Of a stretch of DNA of 64,000 bases, positions 57,752 to 64,000 are shown one piece after another (within the stretch, counting starts at the first letter, position 1; every line of letters begins with the position of its first letter). A program made the position numbers and the translations under genes. Under the pieces are notes generated by a model that was given only the letters and a program-made list of their open reading frames with translations, had not been told where the DNA came from and made no database searches. Source of the DNA: JALSRD01 sp964476595 (GTDB lineage: Bacteria; Desulfobacterota; Desulfobacteria; Desulfobacterales; JALSRD01); assembly GCA_964476595.1 (NCBI GenBank), contig CAYZCL010000064.1:1-64000 (forward strand), read 5' to 3'.

Positions 57752-58855
57752 ATGAACAGCAGACGAACGGTTGTCCTGGTGGCTTTGATGCTGGCCGTAT
57801 CCCTGGTGCTGGCACCGGCCGGAAACGCAACCGCCAAGAAGATCAAGGTGGCTTTCGCCCTGTTGTGGACCATCGACGACATGGGGTGGACCACGGCGGC
57901 CTATAACGGCATCGAGTACCTCAAGAAGCAGATGGGCGACCAGGTGGAGGTCAGCTACACCGAAAAGGTGCTGGCCGCCGACGCCGAGCGCGTCATCCGC
58001 GACTATGCGCGCAAGGGCTACGACATCATCTTCGGCACCACCTTCGAGCACATGGACCCCATGCTGATGGTGGCCAAGGACTTTCCCAAAACGGTCTTCG
58101 AACACTGCTCAGGCTACAAAACGGCCCCCAACATGGGCAACTACTTCGCCCGCATGTACCAGGGCGAGTTCCTGTCCGGGTACCTGGCCGGGCTGATGGG
58201 CTTTAAAAACGTGGGCACCGTGGCCACCAACCCCATCCCCGAGCCCATCCGCGGCATCAACGCCTTCACCATCGGCCTGATCAAGGGCCTCAAGGAGGCC
58301 GGACACCCGTTCGACCCGAATAACGTCAACACCGTCGTGTGGCTCAAGGCCTGGCGCGACCCGATCAACGAGACCACCCTGGCCGACACCCTCATCAGCC
58401 GCAAGCACGACCTCATCCGCCAGATGGCGGACACGCCGGACAGCAGCCTGGCGGCCTGCGCCAAGGGCGTCCCGGCCATCGGCTACGGAACCGACGCCGC
58501 CAAGTACGGCGCCAAGTGCGTGCTGGTGTCGCCCATCTGGAACTGGGGCCCCTACTTCGTGGAGGTGGTCAAGCAGGTCCAGGCCGGCACCTGGAAGCCC
58601 ACCCCCTACTGGGGCGGGTTCGACAAAAACAACATCGAGCTGACCGGCTTCCATGCCTCGGTGCCCGAAGCGGTGCGCAAGAAGGTGCTGGCCCAGAAGA
58701 AGCTGCTGGTGGAGGGAAAGGACAACATCTTCGTGGGGCCCATCTACGACCAGAAGGGCAAGCTGATGATCCCGGAGGGCCGGAAGGCCACGGACAAGGA
58801 GCTGCTGACCATGCGCTGGCTGGTCAAGGGCGTGAATGGAAAAATTCCGGATTAG
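57752..58855 (+). CDS. BMP-family ABC transporter substrate-binding protein (first)
   Basis: A 367-residue periplasmic binding protein of the basic membrane protein (BMP/PnrA) class, which usually binds purine nucleosides. Signal peptide RRTVVLVALMLAVSLVLAPAGNATA, then KKIKVAFALLWTIDDMGW, the family's opening with the base-stacking aromatic. The segment MGNYFARMYQGEFLSGYLAG is characteristic and recurs in the second binding protein. AAAGGAGG precedes the ATG. It heads the ABC cassette. Confidence 0.92.
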   Translation: MNSRRTVVLVALMLAVSLVLAPAGNATAKKIKVAFALLWTIDDMGWTTAAYNGIEYLKKQMGDQVEVSYTEKVLAADAERVIRDYARKGYDIIFGTTFEHMDPMLMVAKDFPKTVFEHCSGYKTAPNMGNYFARMYQGEFLSGYLAGLMGFKNVGTVATNPIPEPIRGINAFTIGLIKGLKEAGHPFDPNNVNTVVWLKAWRDPINETTLADTLISRKHDLIRQMADTPDSSLAACAKGVPAIGYGTDAAKYGAKCVLVSPIWNWGPYFVEVVKQVQAGTWKPTPYWGGFDKNNIELTGFHASVPEAVRKKVLAQKKLLVEGKDNIFVGPIYDQKGKLMIPEGRKATDKELLTMRWLVKGVNGKIPD

Positions 58856-59011
58856 TTAAAAAATTAAAAAATATAGGGCAAAGGCGCACAGGCACAAAGT
58901 GATGGAACACGAGCGGCCCGGGCTGGACAGGCAGTGGGGGCGAACCACGGGCGATGGGCTGTCGATGACCCCCCTGTCCTGATGGGTCCGGGTGGGTCGG
59001 TGGAAAAAACA

Positions 59012-59683
59012 ATGGCGGGTGATGCCCGGATGAACGTCGACGGGTGGGAAAACATGGAGTCGGGGCCCAAGCACGTGCTCGAGGTGCCGGGGCTGGACTA
59101 CGCGATTGCGCTGCCGCTGGTGGAAATCGAAAGCGGCGGCCGGCGGCTGCGCATCGCCTCGCTGAACCTGGTGGGGCGCGTTGGCCTCAACGACGACCTG
59201 GGACGGATGCTGGCCGATCGCATGCGGGAACGCCTAGACGGCTTCGAGGGTGTCGTGATCCTGACGGCCGTGGAAAAGGCCCTGCAGCTGGTCCAGGTGG
59301 TGGCCCGGGAGCTGGGCGTGCACGAAGTGGCCGTGGCCTACAACCGGGTCAAACCCCACATGCAGCCCGGGCAGCGGCCGCTGGTGCGCATCGGCAGCGG
59401 GTCGATCACCAGCGGGGAAAAGACGCTGGTGATGTACGAGCGCGACATCCGCCTGCTGGCAACGGCCCGTCGCGGCGTCGTGATCGTCGACGACGTGGTC
59501 AGCACCGGCGAGACGGTGCGCGGCCTGCTGCGGCTGGCGGCCCGGGCGGCCGAACGGGGCGGCTTTGCCGAACCACCCCTGCTGGGCGTTTTCTGCGCCG
59601 CCTGCGAGGGGGCTCCCCCGCAGCTCCCGGCACCGCTGGTGCACCTGGCCGAGCTGCCCCCGCCCGAAGTGCTCGCGGACTGA
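59012..59683 (+). CDS. Phosphoribosyltransferase (purine-type) linked to the BMP transporter
   Basis: About 223 residues, a type I PRTase. The PRPP motif is GVVIVDDVVSTGETVRG near the middle, preceded by the strand VVILTAVEKALQLVQVVA and the loop RIGSGSITSGEKTL. It probably converts a free base plus PRPP into a nucleotide. Start is uncertain: ATGs at 59012, 59030 and 59054 are all in frame, and a further one at 58934 would add 26 residues. Its position in a nucleoside-type transporter cassette suggests salvage directly after uptake. Its stop is followed closely by the ATPase. Confidence 0.85.
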   Translation: MAGDARMNVDGWENMESGPKHVLEVPGLDYAIALPLVEIESGGRRLRIASLNLVGRVGLNDDLGRMLADRMRERLDGFEGVVILTAVEKALQLVQVVARELGVHEVAVAYNRVKPHMQPGQRPLVRIGSGSITSGEKTLVMYERDIRLLATARRGVVIVDDVVSTGETVRGLLRLAARAAERGGFAEPPLLGVFCAACEGAPPQLPAPLVHLAELPPPEVLAD

Positions 59684-59689
59684 CCCTCC

Positions 59690-61213
59690 ATGGAATCACG
59701 CCCAGCCTCCGAACCCGTCCTCAGCCTCTCGGGCATCTGCAAGTCCTTCGGTGCCACCGAGGCCAACCACGACATCGACCTGGACATTTTTGCCGGCGAG
59801 ATTCACGCCATCCTCGGGGAAAACGGCGCCGGGAAAAGCACCCTGATGTCCATCCTGGCCGGCCGCTACCGGCCCGACCGCGGCACCATCCGGCTCGAGG
59901 GCCGGCCCGTACGCTTCGCCAACCCGGCCCAGTCCCTGGCGGCCGGCATCGGCATGGTCTACCAGCGCTTCATGCTGGTGGAGCGCCTCACGGTCACCGA
60001 AAACATCCTGCTGGGCCTGGGCCGCGGGCGGCTGCGGCTGGACATGGCCCGCGCCGAGCGTGAAATCCGGGAGTTCGCCGAGCGCTACGACCTGCACATC
60101 GACCCCTCGCAGACCGTCTCGCGCCTGTCCATGGGCGAACGCCAGCGGGTGGAAATCCTCAAGCTGCTCTACCGCCGGGCGCAGATCCTGATCTTCGACG
60201 AACCCACGGCCGTACTCTCGCCCCCGGAGATCGAGACCCTCTTCGGCATCCTGCGCCGTCTGCGCGAGCTGGGGCACACCATCCTGTTCATCACCCACAA
60301 GCTCGAAGAAGTCATGACGCTGGCGGCGCGCATCTCCATCCTGCGGCGGGGGAAAATGGTGGGCTCTTTTGCCGCCGGCCAGGTGCGCTCGCGGCGCGAA
60401 CTGGCCCGCCGGATGGTGGGCCGCGAGGTGCTGCTGGAGGTCGACCGCCCGGCGGTGGAGACCGGCGAGACGGTTTTTGCCGTGCGGGACCTGGCGGCGC
60501 GCGACGCGGCCGGGCGGCCGCTTTTCGAGGACATCACGCTGTCGGTGCGGCGCGGCGAAATCCTGGCGCTGACCGGGGTGGCCGGCAACGGGCAGGGGCC
60601 GCTCACGGCCGCCTTGGCCGGGCTGCTGCCGCATGCTGCGGGCCGCGTCGACTTCCTGGGCCGCACCTGGGAGGCCTCCCGCTGGCCGCGGGCGCCGCGC
60701 CGCGGGATGGTCTACATTCCAGAGGACCGCCACACCACCGCCAGCGTACCGGAGCTTTCCCTGCTGGACAACTTCCTGCTCACCCGCCTGCGGCGCTACC
60801 GCCGGGGGCCGGTGCTGTCGCTGTCGCGCGCGCGGCGGGAAACCGAACAGGCCCTGGCGGCTTTCGACGTGCGGGCGCCGGCGGGGCCGGACACCGCCGC
60901 CCGGCAGCTTTCGGGCGGCAACCTGCAGAAATTCGTCCTCAGCCGCGAGTTGGCGGGACGTCCGGCGCTGATCATCGCCGAGCAGCCCACCAGCGGTCTG
61001 GACATCGGCGCCACCGAGGAGGTCTGGCAGACACTGCTGGCACAGCGCCGCCACGCGGCCGTGCTGCTGGTCTCGGGCGACCTGCGCGAGGTGCTGTCGC
61101 TGGCCGACCGCGTGGCGGTTATGTACCGCGGCAGAATCATTGAAACCGTATCGGCCCACGACGCGCACCAGGCGTCGCGGGTGGGCCTGCTCATGGCGGG
61201 CATCCGGGACTAG
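59690..61213 (+). CDS. Double-domain ABC ATPase of the BMP-family importer
   Basis: A 507-residue duplicated ATPase, as in sugar and nucleoside importers. The first half has Walker A AILGENGAGKSTLMSILAG, signature RLSMGERQRVEIL and Walker B ILIFDEPTAVLSP. The second half has a degenerate Walker A (LTGVAGNGQGPLTAALAG) but a normal signature LSGGNLQKFVLSREL and IIAEQPTSGLD, so only one nucleotide site may be fully active. It drives the two permeases downstream. Confidence 0.94.
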   Translation: MESRPASEPVLSLSGICKSFGATEANHDIDLDIFAGEIHAILGENGAGKSTLMSILAGRYRPDRGTIRLEGRPVRFANPAQSLAAGIGMVYQRFMLVERLTVTENILLGLGRGRLRLDMARAEREIREFAERYDLHIDPSQTVSRLSMGERQRVEILKLLYRRAQILIFDEPTAVLSPPEIETLFGILRRLRELGHTILFITHKLEEVMTLAARISILRRGKMVGSFAAGQVRSRRELARRMVGREVLLEVDRPAVETGETVFAVRDLAARDAAGRPLFEDITLSVRRGEILALTGVAGNGQGPLTAALAGLLPHAAGRVDFLGRTWEASRWPRAPRRGMVYIPEDRHTTASVPELSLLDNFLLTRLRRYRRGPVLSLSRARRETEQALAAFDVRAPAGPDTAARQLSGGNLQKFVLSRELAGRPALIIAEQPTSGLDIGATEEVWQTLLAQRRHAAVLLVSGDLREVLSLADRVAVMYRGRIIETVSAHDAHQASRVGLLMAGIRD

Positions 61214-61216
61214 GCC

Positions 61217-62275
61217 ATGGCGATCACCCTGGAAGAAAGGCCCTCCGCCCTGCACCCCCTGGTGACCACCGTCCTGGCCGTGGTGCCTGTCCTGCTGGTG
61301 GGCGCGGCGCTCTTCGCGCTGCTGGGCACCGACCCGCTGGAGGCCTACCGCGTCATGGCGGTGGGCGCCTTCGGCAGCTGGTTCGACTTCTCCGAGGTGC
61401 TCGTCAAGGCCATCCCGCTGATGCTCACGGGCCTCTCGGTGGCCCTGGCTGCGCGCATGCTGCTGTGGAACATCGGGGCCGAGGGGCAGCTGGTGTTCGG
61501 CGGCGTCTTCGCGGCCGGGGTGGCCCTGTTCTGGGTCCCGCGCCTGCCGCCGTCGCTGGTCATCCCGACCCTGGTGGCGGCCGGCTTCGCCGGCGGCGCC
61601 CTGTGGGCCCTGGTGCCGGCGGTGCTCAAGGCACGCTGGAACGTCAACGAGATCATCACCACGCTGATGTTCAACTACGTGGCCATCATCTTCATGGAGC
61701 ACCTCTACTTCGGCCCCTGGCGCGACCCCATGGGCATGGGATTTCCGGGAACGGCCATGTTCCCGCAGGCGGCCTGGCTGCCGCGCTTCTTCCAGACACG
61801 CATCCACCTGGGCCTCTTCATCGCCCTGGCGGCCGCGGCGGCGCTGTATACCGCCCTGGCCTACACCCCCTGGGGCTACCGCGTGCGGGTCATCGGGCTG
61901 AGCGACCGCGCGGCGCGCTACGCGGGCTTCGCCTTCGGCCGCCAGCAGGTGATCGTCATGCTGCTCAGCGGCGGCCTGGCCGGGCTGGCCGGCATGGGCG
62001 AGGTGTGCGGCATCCACATGCGCCTGCAGCAGGGGCTGGCGGTGGGCTACGGCTACGACGGTATCATTATCGCCTTCCTGGCGCGCCTCAACCCGGCGGC
62101 GGTGCCCGTGGCGGCGGTGCTGCTGGCCGGCCTCATCGTGGGCGGCGACCAGCTGCAGACCGCCACGCACCTGCCGTCCTCCATCAGCCTGGTACTGGAA
62201 GGCGCGCTGCTGCTGGCCGTGCTGGGGTCGTCTTTTTTCAACCGCTACCGCATCCGCCTCACCCGGAGCCGCTGA
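61217..62275 (+). CDS. BMP-family ABC permease, first
   Basis: A 352-residue inner-membrane permease with about eight to ten hydrophobic helices. Family regions include LVKAIPLMLTGLSVALAARMLLWNIGAEGQLVFGGVF and LARLNPAAVPVAAVLLAGLIVGG, the second permease-type conserved block. Starts three bases after the ATPase stop and overlaps nothing. Pairs with the next permease. Confidence 0.94.
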   Translation: MAITLEERPSALHPLVTTVLAVVPVLLVGAALFALLGTDPLEAYRVMAVGAFGSWFDFSEVLVKAIPLMLTGLSVALAARMLLWNIGAEGQLVFGGVFAAGVALFWVPRLPPSLVIPTLVAAGFAGGALWALVPAVLKARWNVNEIITTLMFNYVAIIFMEHLYFGPWRDPMGMGFPGTAMFPQAAWLPRFFQTRIHLGLFIALAAAAALYTALAYTPWGYRVRVIGLSDRAARYAGFAFGRQQVIVMLLSGGLAGLAGMGEVCGIHMRLQQGLAVGYGYDGIIIAFLARLNPAAVPVAAVLLAGLIVGGDQLQTATHLPSSISLVLEGALLLAVLGSSFFNRYRIRLTRSR

Positions 62276-62276
62276 C

Positions 62277-63197
62277 ATGGACGACCTGGCCTTCATCTTC
62301 GCCATCACCCTGAAATCCAGCGTTCCCGTGCTGCTGGCCAGCCTGGGGGAGATCATCACCGAACGCAGCGGCATCCTCAACCTGGGCCTGGAGGGCATGA
62401 TGCTGGTGGGGGCCCTGACGGGTTTCGTGGTGGGCCAGCAGAGCGGGTCGCTGCCGCTGGCCTTCGCCGGCGCCATGGCGGCCGGCATGCTGCTGGCCCT
62501 GATGCACGCCTTTTTCTGTATCCACCTGCGGGCCAGCCAGGTCATCAGCGGACTGGCCGTCACCATCCTGGCCACCGGCCTTTCCAGTTTCCTGGGGCGG
62601 CCCTTCATCGGGCGCGTGGGCATCCACCTGGGCAGCCTGCCCCTGGGGCCCCTGGCCAAAGTTCCCCTCGTCGGTCCGGTGCTGGCGCAGCAGAACTGGC
62701 TCTGCCTGGCGGCCCTGGCGCTGGTGCCGCTGACGGCCTGGGCGCTGGCCGGCAGCTGGCCGGGGCTTTCCATCCGGGCCGTCGGCGAGGACCCCGAGGC
62801 CGCCGACGCCGCCGGCGTTCCCGTGGCCCGCATCCGTTACGCCTGCACCCTCTTCGGCGGCCTGCTGGCCGGCCTGGGCGGGGCCTACCTCTCGCTGGTG
62901 TACACCCCCGGCTGGAAAGAGGGGATGACCGGCGGGCAGGGCTGGATCGCCATCGCCATGGTGATCTTCGCCACCTGGCGGCCGGGCCGCGCGCTGTTCG
63001 GGGCGCTTCTGTTCGGGGGGCTCACGGCGCTGCAGTTCTACTTCCAGGCTACGGGCACCGAACTGGTGCCGGCCTGGATCCTGCGCCTGCTGCCCTACCT
63101 GCTGACCGTGGGCATCCTGTTTGCGGTGACGGCCGTAAAACGCACCCGCTTCGGAGCCGCGCCAGCGGCCCTGGGCCAACCCTTTTCCCGCGGTTGA
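62277..63197 (+). CDS. BMP-family ABC permease, second
   Basis: A 306-residue permease with about eight hydrophobic helices. LGEIITERSGILNLGLEGMMLVGALTGFV at the N-terminus is the standard opening for this permease class; the later TAWALAGSWPGLSIRAVGEDPEAADAAGV is also conserved. Begins one base after the first permease's stop. Completes the importer core together with the ATPase. Confidence 0.94.
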   Translation: MDDLAFIFAITLKSSVPVLLASLGEIITERSGILNLGLEGMMLVGALTGFVVGQQSGSLPLAFAGAMAAGMLLALMHAFFCIHLRASQVISGLAVTILATGLSSFLGRPFIGRVGIHLGSLPLGPLAKVPLVGPVLAQQNWLCLAALALVPLTAWALAGSWPGLSIRAVGEDPEAADAAGVPVARIRYACTLFGGLLAGLGGAYLSLVYTPGWKEGMTGGQGWIAIAMVIFATWRPGRALFGALLFGGLTALQFYFQATGTELVPAWILRLLPYLLTVGILFAVTAVKRTRFGAAPAALGQPFSRG

Positions 63198-63213
63198 AAA
63201 GTTTCTTTTCCGA

Positions 63214-63242
63214 TTGCCAATTTTTCCGTAATAAGGTATAAG
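63214..63242 (+). promoter_or_regulatory. Promoter before the second BMP-type binding protein
   Basis: TTGCCA and TATAAG are 17 bases apart, in an AT-rich patch following the permease gene, with AGGAGG at 63265-63270 before the ATG. An imperfect A/T inverted repeat (63244-63262) lies between promoter and RBS. The second binding protein probably has its own promoter. Confidence 0.6.
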
Positions 63243-63275
63243 ATATTTTATTTTAAATAAAATCAGGAGGATAAA

Positions 63276-64000
63276 ATGAAAAAAGTGCTTGCGGTAATGG
63301 CGACGGCTCTTCTGCTGGTAACTTTCTGCGGCGGCACGGCGGCCGCCAAGGACTTCCAGGTGGGCTTCGTGTACGTCTCGCCCATCGGCGACGCCGGGTG
63401 GTCCTGGGCCCACGACCAGGGCCGCAAGGCGCTGGACAAGATGCCGGGCGTCAAGACCTCTTTTGTGGAATCCGTACCCGAGGGCCAGGACGCCGAGCGG
63501 GTCATCCTCAACATGGCGCGCAAGGGCTACCGCATCATTTTCGCCACCAGTTACGGCTATATGGACCCCATGCTCAAGGTGGCCAAGAAGTTCCCCAAGA
63601 CCGTCTTCATGCACTGCTCGGGTTTCAAGACCGCCAAGAACATGGGCAACTACTTCGGGCGCATGTACCAGGCCCGCTTCCTCACCGGCATGGTGGCCGG
63701 CGCCATGACCAAGAGCAACACCATCGGCTACGTGGCGGCCTTCCCCATCCCCGAGGTCATCCGCGGCATCAACGCCTTCGCCCTGGGCGTGCAGAGCGTG
63801 AACCCCAAGGCCCAGGTGCGCGTGGTGTGGACCAAGACCTGGTACGACCCGGCCACCGAGAAGGAGGCCGCCAAGAGCCTGCTGGACGTAGGCGCCGACG
63901 TGCTCACCCAGCACCAGGACTCCCCGGCCACCCAGGAAGCCGCCCAGGAAAAGGGCGCCTACTCCATCGGCTACAACTCCGACATGTCCAAATTCGCCCC
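63276..64000 (+). CDS. BMP-family ABC transporter substrate-binding protein (second), truncated by window end
   Basis: The 3' end is cut off by the window; about 241 residues are visible. Signal peptide VLAVMATALLLVTFCGGTAAAK, then FQVGFVYVSPIGDAGWSW, the BMP opening with its ligand-stacking aromatic. The block NMGNYFGRMYQARFLTGMVAG and IPEVIRGINAFALG match the first binding protein in the same order, so the two are diverged duplicates. It is preceded by a good promoter and AGGAGG, so it can be made independently of the transporter core. Confidence 0.93.
   Translation, partial: MKKVLAVMATALLLVTFCGGTAAAKDFQVGFVYVSPIGDAGWSWAHDQGRKALDKMPGVKTSFVESVPEGQDAERVILNMARKGYRIIFATSYGYMDPMLKVAKKFPKTVFMHCSGFKTAKNMGNYFGRMYQARFLTGMVAGAMTKSNTIGYVAAFPIPEVIRGINAFALGVQSVNPKAQVRVVWTKTWYDPATEKEAAKSLLDVGADVLTQHQDSPATQEAAQEKGAYSIGYNSDMSKFA

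Noticed and set aside
59696..62833. A 1045-codon minus-strand frame across the ABC cassette
   Set aside because: Shadow of well-supported ATPase and permease genes; no protein motif visible.

Overview
The window is a GC-rich chromosomal segment packed with genes. It most resembles an anaerobic Desulfobacterota (former Deltaproteobacteria), probably in or near the Desulfosarcina group. That placement is an inference. It rests on the membrane Hdr-like iron-sulfur oxidoreductase, the non-pyrrolysine MttB-family methyltransferase, the hemA / cytochrome c assembly / siroheme dehydrogenase cluster, and the mix of TRAP, Liv-type and BMP-type importers. I saw no rRNA, tRNA, CRISPR array, prophage or intact insertion sequence.

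Region 1 (1-11.9 kb, plus strand) is a patchwork of small genes. It holds the 3' part of a zinc alcohol dehydrogenase, small membrane proteins, a DnaQ-like exonuclease with atypical base use, dapB, a CPBP-type membrane protease broken by a one-base frameshift, VOC and GNAT proteins, an NAD-dependent epimerase-like protein, a DUF2284 protein, a PhzF-like isomerase and a TlpA-like thioredoxin. Two gene-poor stretches (6.8-7.3 and 7.5-8.2 kb) may hold decayed sequence.

Region 2 (12.0-30.9 kb, minus strand) begins with an outer-membrane phospholipase A homologue, a 3-hydroxyacyl-CoA dehydrogenase and an acyl-CoA synthetase. Next comes a run of ten same-strand genes headed by a DeoR-family regulator, about 15 kb in all. 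In transcription order they are the regulator, two dimethylglycine/sarcosine dehydrogenase-like flavoproteins, a membrane Fe-S/CCG oxidoreductase, an MttB-superfamily methyltransferase, an APH-fold kinase and a complete Liv-type ABC importer. A perfect 15-bp hairpin closes the run. I read it as a pathway for taking up and demethylating a quaternary or methylated amine, passing electrons to the membrane. This is the best candidate here for an undescribed system.

Region 3 (31.3-41.1 kb) holds an NADPH-dependent flavin reductase-like protein with a PLP-dependent ammonia-lyase, and a large lipoprotein with a gluzincin-type metalloprotease site. It ends with a minus-strand locus (cyclase-family hydrolase, TRAP SBP, small and large permeases, BKACE) that looks like uptake and cleavage of a beta-keto acid or its precursor.

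Region 4 (41.3-57.0 kb) is mostly housekeeping. It contains DHH phosphoesterase, metallo-beta-lactamase-fold hydrolase, precorrin-2 dehydrogenase, CcsA/HemX-like protein, hemA, dksA, PHP phosphoesterase, rnc, a radical SAM protein, PBP1A (opposite strand), hisI, hisG, aminotransferase, engB, era, an ATP-grasp protein and an HNH protein. Many neighbours overlap by a few bases and are probably translationally coupled.

Region 5 (57.0-64.0 kb) starts with a scar of gene fragments and a 23-bp inverted repeat that also occurs in front of dapB, 55 kb away. A BMP-family (nucleoside-type) ABC importer follows: substrate-binding protein, phosphoribosyltransferase, double ATPase, two permeases and a second substrate-binding protein cut off by the window end. 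The phosphoribosyltransferase suggests import coupled to nucleobase salvage.
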